NCBI GenBank assembly: GCA_020073365.1
Contig: JAIQFL010000060.1
Span: 1 to 41,912 of the forward strand
Direction: 5' to 3'
Source of the DNA: Terriglobia bacterium
Lineage (GTDB): Bacteria > Acidobacteriota > Terriglobia > Bryobacterales > Bryobacteraceae
Length of the DNA: 41,912 bases
Of the stretch, positions 9,201 through 14,978 are shown piece by piece. The notes beneath the pieces were generated by a model. It searched no databases and was not told the DNA's origin. It saw only the letters and a program-made list of their open reading frames with translations. Each line of letters opens with the position of its first letter. The stretch's first letter is position 1. The translations under genes were made by a program, and so were the position numbers.

Positions 9201-10106
9201 GGCAGCACTTACCACTCCCTGCAAGTGAGCTTACGGCGCAACTTTACTCGTCGCCTCTCGTATGGACTGGCATACACCTGGTCCAAGACGATGAGTGCTT
9301 ACGGAGCCTCCGAGTTTCCGACCCAGAGCCCTTACTTCACCGACAACCGGAATTATGGGCCGGTGTATCAGCCCACTCCCCACGTGATCGTGGTCAACTA
9401 TATCTACGACCTGCCCAACCTCGGTCCCAGAGTAAAATTCAAACCCGTGGGATGGGTCACCGATCACTGGACGATCTCGGGTATTACGCAGTGGCACAGC
9501 GATATTCGGGTCGCCGTCCCCGGCATATCGTTCACCGGCACCACCAGCACCAACCCCCTGATGAACTGGACTGGCAGTTACGCGTCGGGAAACGAAGCGG
9601 CCCGCATGTTCGTGACCGGCAATCCCCAGCTTCCCTCGGGCCAGGTCTCGTTTGCCGGCAGCACGCCGCTCGTTCAAGCCCCCGGCGCCAACGCCAACGG
9701 CACGCCCGGCAACCAGATCCTGAACGAAAGCGTGTTCGTAATTCCCTTCCCGTGCAGTTGGACCCCGGGAGCGACTCCGCAACAGGGCATCGGGCAATCG
9801 CTGTCCTGTTTTGGCAACGCCGGCGCGGGCAGCATCATCCCCCTCCCCGGAACCCGGATGTTCAACTCGGATATCACATTCGGCAAGGCCTTCCCGATCA
9901 ATGGCGAAAAGCGGCAGATCCAGTTCCGCGCGGAGATGTACAACATCTTCAACCACACCCAGTTCAGCGCAGCCAACATCGGCCCCCAGTACAACTGGCC
10001 CCTTTGGCAGACCGGCGTTCTGCAGCAGACCAACGCCAACCTGGGCCGTTACACCGCCTCTTTGACCCCGCGGCAAATGTCGTTGTCGCTGCGGCTACTG
10101 TTCTAA
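6267..10106 (+). CDS. TonB-dependent receptor-like outer membrane protein with carboxypeptidase regulatory-like domain (Oar type)
   Basis: A 1279-residue outer membrane beta-barrel protein. Residues 1-27 form a signal peptide ending FGQ. Residues ~28-115 are a carboxypeptidase regulatory-like (CarboxypepD_reg) beta sandwich starting TTTGTLVGTVVDPADAAVAG. A plug-like domain follows at about 140-250, with VRINGAPYASANFTVDGI and YQAEYGRNANGVISVVTKGG. The rest is barrel and ends in the aromatic terminal signal SLRLLF. Acidobacteria encode dozens of such proteins, thought to import polysaccharide fragments or other large ligands; the substrate here is unknown. It seems monocistronic: its own -10 and RBS lie upstream and GC-rich hairpins follow the stop. 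Confidence 0.93.
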   Translation: MLKTSAVQRMGQVLCALVLLCGSIFGQTTTGTLVGTVVDPADAAVAGTTVEVKNTATGAVFTTTTGTEGIFRFNSLVPATYNLTVKPATGFKTYTQSDIEVTASEVRDLGKIALSLGAITENVSVTAVATPVQTASGENSKLIEKEQFDKLTLKGRDMFGLMLTLPGVTVTQRDTTSENTVGSVRINGAPYASANFTVDGITDLDTGSNGTSHFEPNMDSIAEMRVLTSNYQAEYGRNANGVISVVTKGGSTEFHGSAWANKRHEMFNSKSFFQNYNGQQKSLYRFFVWGYSIGGPVYIPKLFNTQKRKLFFFFSQEYTKQKPATLSGYANMPTVAQRAGDFSDYRDQNGVPVPLTDPTTGNPIPNNNVASLAALNPAAAKAGQAILNAMPLPNICGHQGVAASGCIPDAQFGTQQWQRNYYWQFNETHPRRNDTLRVDYNVTSKLNTWFRYINDYDLDTTATFGELKNASGQYAPLTIDHPNPGHGFGVGITYTISPTMVNEFTFGKSYNTWSYYAHDQSQLDRSTMGNPPSFNNFATDPAFMADQNKPRPGLSPGSQNLQIGIPDFSFGGGQEPNEASWSGGCSGDCPYTNWNDIYSFNDNISKVIGPHNLKAGLYYERTGKVEQDQLGRPYLGSYNFASSSAMPNNTQDGYANAFLGNFNSYNEAGRVVGDYWYTDIEAFIQDNWRVSRRLTLDVGVRFYHQLPTENLNFNTTEWVRSSYNPAQAMRLYYPGCTVSTAARACPTANQIAVDPVTGTTTFFALNGTLVPASVGGYTGTPSPAPGMERATENNPKLPFTLWNVATVIPAFRFGLAWDVFGNGKTAIRTGFGQFFNLSSTQNSQNFSGNPPDVFNRAAYYSTVDKIPSLASSAGITPITPGGTVGDQKVPGTLNGSFMIQQKVGFGTVLEAAYVFNMSKHRTVTKQINAVPMFSQYSPANFNPNVAYLPPNTSGKTLNDNYFRPLPGLGGLTYVDYSGGSTYHSLQVSLRRNFTRRLSYGLAYTWSKTMSAYGASEFPTQSPYFTDNRNYGPVYQPTPHVIVVNYIYDLPNLGPRVKFKPVGWVTDHWTISGITQWHSDIRVAVPGISFTGTTSTNPLMNWTGSYASGNEAARMFVTGNPQLPSGQVSFAGSTPLVQAPGANANGTPGNQILNESVFVIPFPCSWTPGATPQQGIGQSLSCFGNAGAGSIIPLPGTRMFNSDITFGKAFPINGEKRQIQFRAEMYNIFNHTQFSAANIGPQYNWPLWQTGVLQQTNANLGRYTASLTPRQMSLSLRLLF

Positions 10107-10114
10107 CGGCGGCG

Positions 10115-10174
10115 GGGCAGGGCCGTGCCCTGCCCTGGCCTGACAGGCGAAAGTGACAGGGGAAAGCGCCTGTC
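10115..10174. terminator. two GC-rich hairpins after the receptor gene
   Basis: The first stem has arms GGGCAGGGC / GCCCTGCCC around CGT (10115-10135). The second has arms GACAGGCG / CGCCTGTC (10142-10149, 10167-10174) followed by CCACC. Both stand between the convergent receptor and TPR genes. They lack a T-tract, so an intrinsic terminator is uncertain; the second is related to the palindrome at 758-776 and looks like a dispersed repeat. Confidence 0.55.
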
Positions 10175-10190
10175 CCACCAAGGCCAAGAC

Positions 10191-10505
10191 CTACCCCAGC
10201 ATGTCGAGGGCGGCCTGAATTTCGTCGCGGGTGTGCAAATCGCCTTTGCGCGTGGTGACTTCCAGGCCCGTCCGATACAGCGCGCGCGCCTCCTCCAGCC
10301 GCCCCAAGCGCTCCAGCGTCTGTCCGCCGTGAAAGTACGCCGCCGAATAGTCCGGGTTGATGCCAAACAACGCGCGGAATTCGCCCATGGCGGCGTCCAG
10401 GTCGCCGGCATTGCGGTACTCCATCGCCAGACCGTACCGCAGGAAGCTGTCGGCGGGTTGCTGCGCCACCATGGCCTTGAGGGTTTCCAAACGAGAGCTC
10501 GTCAT
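10191..10505 (-). CDS. small tetratricopeptide repeat protein
   Basis: A 104-residue cytoplasmic protein, MTSSRLETLKAMVAQQPADS onward, with about two and a half TPR units (LRYGLAMEYRNAGDLDAAMGEF and AAYFHGGQTLERLGRLEEAR). TPR folds bind protein partners; no catalytic residues are seen. The start at 10503-10505 is chosen because upstream codons belong to the divergently transcribed Cys-rich gene. The pair is separated by only 24 bases, so expression of the two is probably linked. Confidence 0.8.
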   Translation of the reverse strand: MTSSRLETLKAMVAQQPADSFLRYGLAMEYRNAGDLDAAMGEFRALFGINPDYSAAYFHGGQTLERLGRLEEARALYRTGLEVTTRKGDLHTRDEIQAALDMLG

Positions 10506-10508
10506 ATC

Positions 10509-10523
10509 TTGTGCTACTATACC
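10509..10523. promoter_or_regulatory. overlapping divergent promoter elements
   Basis: In the 24-base gap between the two start codons, the plus strand reads TGCTACTAT (extended -10 form) and the minus strand reads TATAGT. Both would give very short or leaderless transcripts. No -35 elements can be assigned without entering the genes. Confidence 0.35.
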
Positions 10524-10529
10524 TCCGGA

Positions 10530-10958
10530 ATGGCGTGCCCCTACTTCTTTCCGGTGGAACCGCGCACAGCGGGAAGCAATCCGCAACATGCCATGCTGCC
10601 GTTGGGCGCTTCCTGGACCGGTTCCTGCCAGGCCGTTCCCGATGCCTCCTGGCAGCCGGACGACACCACCCTCCGTTCCCTCTGCAACCTCGGATATGCC
10701 CGTGGCAACTGCTCCCGCTTTCCCTGCGACGACGGTCCCGACGCGGTGCGCTTTACGATTTCGCGCGACGATGGCCGGTCCCTCCGGATCTACTACGTGG
10801 TGGAACGCGATCATCACCCCTTTGCCCATGGGCCGCTGGACTACTCTCTGGCGGGCCAGCGATTCGCCGATCCGCCGCCGGGCGAAACCATGGGCCGCCA
10901 GGCGCGCGCCTACGTCGAGAGTTATCTGCGGCGCAAAGCGGAAGCCCAGGGGCGCTGA
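10530..10958 (+). CDS. conserved hypothetical Cys-containing protein
   Basis: A 142-residue protein without a signal peptide. The N-terminal half carries five cysteines (residues 3, 33, 52, 61, 66) in the segments MACPYFFP, SWTGSCQ and LCNLGYARGNCSRFPC. The C-terminal half (AVRFTISRDDGRSLRIYYVV) looks like a small alpha/beta fold. The cysteine arrangement would fit binding of a metal or iron-sulfur cluster, but no known family signature is present. It lies divergent from the TPR gene and 19 bases before the thioesterase gene on the same strand. Function unknown. Confidence 0.7.
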   Translation: MACPYFFPVEPRTAGSNPQHAMLPLGASWTGSCQAVPDASWQPDDTTLRSLCNLGYARGNCSRFPCDDGPDAVRFTISRDDGRSLRIYYVVERDHHPFAHGPLDYSLAGQRFADPPPGETMGRQARAYVESYLRRKAEAQGR

Positions 10959-10977
10959 GCGGCATCCAAATACTGAA

Positions 10978-11457
10978 ATGACGGAAGGTAAGAAGGTTCG
11001 CGAATCGATCTCCGAATACTCGGAGATTGCGCTTCCCAACGATGCCAATGGCCTGGGGAATGTGCTGGGCGGGAAGGTCATGCACCTGGTGGATCTGGCC
11101 GGCGCCATGGCCGCCATACGTCACGCCCGCACCACGGTGGTCACGGCTTCGGTGGACAGTATGCACTTCATCCATCCCGTGCGCATCGGGCAGTTGATCG
11201 TCCTCCGATCGTCGGTGAACCGCGTCTTCCGCACTTCCATGGAAGTAGGCGTCCAGGTGGAAACCGAGAACCTCATGACCGGCGAGAAATTGCACACCTG
11301 TTCGGCGTACCTGACGTTCGTGTCGCTGGATAAAGCCGGAAAGCCGACTCCCGTGGGGCCGGTCATCCCGGAAACCGAGCAGGAGAAACGGCGCTACCGC
11401 GAGGCTGGCGAGCGCAGGGAATATCGCCTGGCTCTGCGCCACCGCCTGAAAACCTGA
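10978..11457 (+). CDS. acyl-CoA thioesterase, hotdog fold (YciA/acyl-CoA hydrolase type)
   Basis: A 159-residue hotdog-fold protein. The core NDANGLGNVLGGKVMHLVDL followed by AGAMAAIRHA contains the Asn and Asp typical of the acyl-CoA hydrolase family, and the segment SVDSMHFIHPVRIGQLIVLR follows as in that family. It should hydrolyse acyl-CoA to free acid and CoA in the cytoplasm; the chain-length preference cannot be read. The ATG at 10978 is chosen because it directly precedes the family start; upstream sequence belongs to the Cys-rich gene in another frame. Confidence 0.88.
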   Translation: MTEGKKVRESISEYSEIALPNDANGLGNVLGGKVMHLVDLAGAMAAIRHARTTVVTASVDSMHFIHPVRIGQLIVLRSSVNRVFRTSMEVGVQVETENLMTGEKLHTCSAYLTFVSLDKAGKPTPVGPVIPETEQEKRRYREAGERREYRLALRHRLKT

Positions 11458-11470
11458 CCGGCAACCGGGT

Positions 11471-11779
11471 TCAGGCCTCTTTGTACATGTACTTGATGCT
11501 CGGCTTGTAGAGCAGCAGGTTGGGTCCTTCGGTGCGGTTCACTTTCAGGCAGCACTTGTCATACCACTCGATCGTCCCGTGAAGCGTCTCACCATCGCGC
11601 AGCACGAAAACCATCGCGGTCTTGGCCTGCATCTGCTTCACGTAGTAGAAGTTCTCGGCATTCGTCTGATCCGGCGGAACAGGCTTCTTCTGGGCTTGGG
11701 GAGCGCGCCGGGGAGGCGTAATCTGTTCCTTGATCTCGTTGAGAGACGGACGAATGAGTTTGCGATTGACAGCTTCCAC
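11471..11779 (-). CDS. Hfq-like (Sm-fold) RNA-binding protein
   Basis: A 102-residue protein with a GTG start at 11779 preceded by AAAGGA nine bases upstream; a longer frame to 11923 lacks support. The first ~43 residues are a polar, Pro-rich extension. The rest is an Hfq/Sm1-like module: AENFYYVKQMQAKTAMVFVL then RDGETLHGTIEWYDKCCLKV, followed by LLLYKPSIKYMYKEA in the place of the Sm2 motif (YKHAIS in classical Hfq). The His of Sm2 is replaced, so it is a divergent member. It probably binds U-rich or small RNAs post-transcriptionally. It is convergent with the thioesterase gene and divergent from moxR. Confidence 0.75.
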   Translation of the reverse strand: MEAVNRKLIRPSLNEIKEQITPPRRAPQAQKKPVPPDQTNAENFYYVKQMQAKTAMVFVLRDGETLHGTIEWYDKCCLKVNRTEGPNLLLYKPSIKYMYKEA

Positions 11780-11974
11780 GGGATGCCATCCTTTGAAAGA
11801 GAATATGATTACCGCCGCTGCTCGCTTTTCAGCGGGGCGGTCTAGTTGGATCAAACAGTCCGACTTGAACCCATAAATAACACAATGGATGGTCCACCGC
11901 AACGTGGTGCCGCCCAGGAACATCCTGACCCGCGTAAAGCTAAGCGCCGCCGAAGTTTAGTATGATGAACAGGA

Positions 11975-12958
11975 ATGTCCCAGCGGGAATCAATGGTAGC
12001 CCAACCGGCTGGATTCTCGCCGCAAGTCCTTCGCAGGCTGACCGAACTGGAAACTGCTCTGGGGTCGGCGATTCGCGGCAAATCCGAGGTGGTCCGGCTT
12101 TCCCTGGTCTGCCTGCTGGCGCGCGGTCACTTGCTGCTGGAAGATGTGCCTGGCGTCGGCAAGACCACCCTCGCACAAGCCCTGGCCCGTTCCGTCTCCT
12201 GCCGCTTCCACCGCCTGCAGTTCACCAGCGACATGCTGCCGAGCGATGTCCTCGGCGTCACCATCTACAACGCGCACGCGGAAGCCTTCGAATTCAAGCC
12301 GGGCCCCATCTTCAGCAATTTTTTGCTGGCCGATGAGATCAACCGCACAACTCCCAAAACTCAGTCGGCTTTGCTCGAGGCCATGAATGAAGGCCAGGTA
12401 ACCATCGACGGCCGGTGCCACCCGCTTCCGCGCCCCTTCATGGTGATCGCCACGCAGAACCCCGTGGAACACCACGGGACCTACCCGCTGCCGGAATCGC
12501 AACTCGATCGTTTCCTCATGCGCTTGCGCATCGGTTATCCCGACGCCGCCAGCGAACGCCTGATCGTGCGCAACAGTGAGCGCCCGCTTTCCGAAACAGT
12601 GGCTTCGGGACTGGTGGCCGACGACGTCCTGCAACTCCAGGATGCCGTCCACCGTATTGCCGTGGAAGAGGTGCTGGTGGATTATATGCTGGCCATCGTC
12701 GAGAAGACGCGCAACCACGAGTCGCTGGCCCTCGGGGTAAGCCCGCGCGGCTCGCAGGCGCTGTATCGCGCGGTGCAGGCGCTGGCGCTGCTGGAGGGCC
12801 GCGAATACGCCATCCCCGACGACGTCAAGCGGCTGGCCGGGCCGCTGTTCGCGCATCGCGTGGTCATCAACACCCGCACCACGCTGGTGCCGCGCCGCTC
12901 CGATGTGGGCGAGCGCATCATCGAAGAGATTCTCAGCCAGATCGACGTGCCGCTGTAG
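11975..12958 (+). CDS. MoxR-family AAA+ ATPase
   Basis: A 327-residue AAA+ chaperone-like ATPase. Walker A is DVPGVGKTTLAQ, Walker B is LADEINRTTPKTQSALLEAM, and the sensor region is MVIATQNPVEHHGTYPLPES with LDRF following; the C-terminal lid contains GVSPRGSQALYRAVQALALL. MoxR proteins help assemble or insert metal and cofactor enzymes and usually neighbour VWA/DUF58 genes; none is adjacent here. An alternative ATG at 11993 exists. ychF follows after 12 bases. A 106-bp piece of this gene (12517-12622) reappears in a chimeric duplicate at 14635. Confidence 0.93.
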   Translation: MSQRESMVAQPAGFSPQVLRRLTELETALGSAIRGKSEVVRLSLVCLLARGHLLLEDVPGVGKTTLAQALARSVSCRFHRLQFTSDMLPSDVLGVTIYNAHAEAFEFKPGPIFSNFLLADEINRTTPKTQSALLEAMNEGQVTIDGRCHPLPRPFMVIATQNPVEHHGTYPLPESQLDRFLMRLRIGYPDAASERLIVRNSERPLSETVASGLVADDVLQLQDAVHRIAVEEVLVDYMLAIVEKTRNHESLALGVSPRGSQALYRAVQALALLEGREYAIPDDVKRLAGPLFAHRVVINTRTTLVPRRSDVGERIIEEILSQIDVPL

Positions 12959-12970
12959 ATTGTTCCCCAT

Positions 12971-14044
12971 ATGAAGACCGCCATCATCGGCCTGCCCATG
13001 GTAGGCAAGACCTCGCTTTTCACGATCCTGACCGGCGTCCCTCAGGAAACCAGGATCGGCTCCACGGCCGCGCGCACCGGCGTGGCGAGGGTGCCGGATC
13101 CACGAGTGGAGGCGCTGGCGCGGCTGTTTGAGCCGCCCAAGGTGACCCACGCGACGGTGGAATATGTCGACATGCCGTCGATCTCCAAGGAGACCCTTCG
13201 CGATGTCGGTTCCATTGCCAGCCTGCGCGTGGTGGATGCTTTCGCGCACGTGCTGCGCCTGTTCGCGGACGAGACCGTTCCGCACGAGAAGGGGTCGGTG
13301 GACCCGGTGCGCGACCTGGAAGACGTGGAGACGGAGCTGATCCTCAGCGACCTGGTGGTTGTGGAGAAGCGGCTGGAGCGGTTGGACAAGGACCGTAAGA
13401 AGATCAAGAACGCCGAATTGGATCGCGAATTCGAGCTGCTGGAGAGGTGTAAGGCCGCGCTCGAAAGCGACCAGCCGCTACGGCAACTGGAAATCGACGC
13501 GGACGATGAGAAGCGCCTGCGGGGCTTCCAGTTCCTCTCCCAGAAGCCCGTGCTCTACGTCCTGAACCTTGGTGAGGATGAAGCGGGCAAGCTCCACGAC
13601 CGCGAGCGCGAATATCGCGAAGGTCCGCTCGCGGGACGCAAGCACACCGCCGTGACCGCCGTCTGCGGCAAGATCGAGGCGGAACTGGCGGAGTTGCCCA
13701 GAGCCGAGCAGCAGGACTATCTGGCGAGCTACGGCCTGGAGGAATCCGGCCTGGAGCGCCTGATCTCAGCCACCTACTCGTTGCAGGGGTTGATGAGCTT
13801 TCTCACCGCGGGCGAGGATGAGTGCCGTGCGTGGACCATCCCCAAAGGCAGCACCGCGGTGAAGGCCGCGGGCGCCATCCATTCGGACTTCGAAAAGAAA
13901 TTCATCCGCGCCGAAGTGGTGAACTGGCAGGCGCTGGTGGGTCTGGGCGGCTACGCCGGAGTCCGGGAAAAAGGCCTGCTGCGGTTGGAAGGCAAGGAAT
14001 ACATCGTGAAGGATGGCGACGTCCTGGTGATCCGCCACGGATAG
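12971..14044 (+). CDS. ychF: YchF/OLA1-type P-loop NTPase
   Basis: A 357-residue TRAFAC-class NTPase. G1 is GLPMVGKTSLF, the G3 position reads VDMPSISKE instead of the usual DxAGL, and the G4 position is LNLGEDE, in keeping with the relaxed nucleotide specificity (ATP) of YchF. A coiled-coil helical insert occupies about residues 115-180. The C-terminal TGS-like/DUF933 region has GEDECRAWTIPKGSTAVKAA and HSDFEKKFIRAEVV, ending YIVKDGDVLVIRHG. It associates with ribosomes and stress responses in other bacteria. The G1 and G3 loops depart from the typical form, so this is a divergent YchF. Part of the gene (13597-13794) is duplicated downstream. Confidence 0.92.
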   Translation: MKTAIIGLPMVGKTSLFTILTGVPQETRIGSTAARTGVARVPDPRVEALARLFEPPKVTHATVEYVDMPSISKETLRDVGSIASLRVVDAFAHVLRLFADETVPHEKGSVDPVRDLEDVETELILSDLVVVEKRLERLDKDRKKIKNAELDREFELLERCKAALESDQPLRQLEIDADDEKRLRGFQFLSQKPVLYVLNLGEDEAGKLHDREREYREGPLAGRKHTAVTAVCGKIEAELAELPRAEQQDYLASYGLEESGLERLISATYSLQGLMSFLTAGEDECRAWTIPKGSTAVKAAGAIHSDFEKKFIRAEVVNWQALVGLGGYAGVREKGLLRLEGKEYIVKDGDVLVIRHG

Positions 14045-14099
14045 CGGAGAACTGGTTCTTAAGGGACACCACTGGTCGCTTCAGTACAATCACGAAAGA

Positions 14100-14333
14100 A
14101 TGGATTTCGAAATCACTGACGAGGTCCAGGAGGTCGAGATAGTCGCCGTCGGCAAGTCAATCCGAGACCGAGCAAGGCTCAAGAAGATCTATGGCCCTGG
14201 CCGGTGGCGGAAACTGAAAGGGATTGCCCACGTGCGGCTTCAAAGCGGCAGAATCCGGCTGGCGGAATTGCCCTGGTACGAGGCCCATGGTATTGGTAAA
14301 AGGGACGTCAAACGAAAGCGGTACCTGGACTGA
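14100..14333 (+). CDS. conserved small basic protein
   Basis: A 77-residue protein, MDFEITDEVQEVEIVAVGKS onward, with a conserved core RWRKLKGIAHVRL and PWYEAHGIGKRDVKRKR. I recognise this as a widespread family of unknown function in acidobacteria and other soil bacteria, often followed directly by the partner encoded here as a pseudogene. Its stop overlaps the partner's ATG (TGATG). The two-gene layout is toxin-antitoxin-like, but no functional evidence exists in the sequence. Confidence 0.75.
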   Translation: MDFEITDEVQEVEIVAVGKSIRDRARLKKIYGPGRWRKLKGIAHVRLQSGRIRLAELPWYEAHGIGKRDVKRKRYLD

Positions 14334-14575
14334 TGCGAGGAACGCGACACAAGGATTCAGCCCCACGATTTGTGGTTTGCGTAGACAACTCCGATTACGA
14401 GGCGTCCTTGGAACTGCACAAGATTTACGCGGTTGTTCCAGACCCGGATGCGGCAGGATCGGGACCTTCGAATCATTGACGAGAGTGGCGAGGACTACCT
14501 GTACGCCGCCAGCGCTTCGTGGCAATCGAAGTGCCCAAGGCGTTGGAGCGCGCCATACTCAAGAAGGCTTCCTGA
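14333..14575 (+). pseudogene. partner small protein, two compensating frameshifts
   Basis: Starting at the ATG overlapping the previous stop, the frame reads MRGTRHKDSAPRFVVCVDNS and on to VVPDPDAAG. The protein then continues in the +1 frame as DLRIIDESGEDYLYAAS and returns to the original frame as RFVAIEVPKALERAILKKAS, stopping at 14573-14575. So one base appears inserted near 14450-14465 and one lost near 14511 (AASRFV needs an extra C). The unshifted frame meets a stop at about 14477. The reconstructed ~80-residue protein matches the usual partner of the upstream 77-aa family. Either the gene is inactivated or the read data hold two indel errors. Confidence 0.8.
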
Positions 14576-14634
14576 ACCAGCCAGCCCGCTCGTCATAGCG
14601 GCACAGCTTCCGTTGGACCGGACTGGTTCGCAAA

Positions 14635-14933
14635 CATGCGCTTGCGCATCGGTTATCCCGACGCCGCCAGCGAACGCCTGATCGTGCGCAACAGTGAGCG
14701 CCGCTTTCCGAAACAGTGGTTTCGGGACTGGTGGCCGACCGCGAGCGCGAATATCGCGAAGGTCCGCTCGTGGGACGCAAGCACACCGCCGTAACCGCCG
14801 TCTGCGGCAAGATCGAGGCGGAACTGGCGGAGTTGCCCAGAGCCGAGCAGCAGGACTATCTGGCGAGCTACGGCCTGGCGGAATCCGGCCTGGAGCGCCT
14901 GATCTCAGCGACCTGTTCATTGCAGGGCTTGAT
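14635..14933 (+). pseudogene. chimeric duplicate: moxR fragment fused to ychF fragment
   Basis: 14635-14739 copies moxR 12517-12622 with one base deleted (CCCG to CCG) and one substitution. 14736-14933 copies ychF 13597-13794 without indels and with about nine substitutions. The join falls in CGAC, which both parents share (12619-12622 and 13597-13600). The parents are in the same frame and 978 bp (326 codons) apart at the join, so the fusion is in frame (SGLVAD then REREYREGPL); the upstream one-base deletion breaks the moxR frame. A short frame starting GTG at 14716 and ending 14970 stays open, but it has no ribosome binding site and is probably not functional. Confidence 0.88.
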
Positions 14934-14978
14934 AGCACAGCCTAGTTTGCGTAAGCTTTACGGGGCGTGAGCCGCAAG

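Noticed and set aside
7863..9224. A 453-codon minus-strand open frame inside the receptor gene
   Set aside because: Antisense shadow with no family resemblance.
10115..10135. Classical rho-independent terminator
   Set aside because: The stem is strong but no T-tract follows on either strand, so it is described only as a hairpin with possible terminator function.
11990..13285. A 431-codon minus-strand frame across moxR and ychF
   Set aside because: Spans two confident plus-strand genes and shows only composition-driven sequence (His/Arg/Gly-rich).
14716..14970. Functional new gene from the moxR-ychF fusion
   Set aside because: The frame is open from a GTG but lacks a ribosome binding site, a complete domain and any nucleotide-binding loop, so it is treated as a pseudogene fragment.
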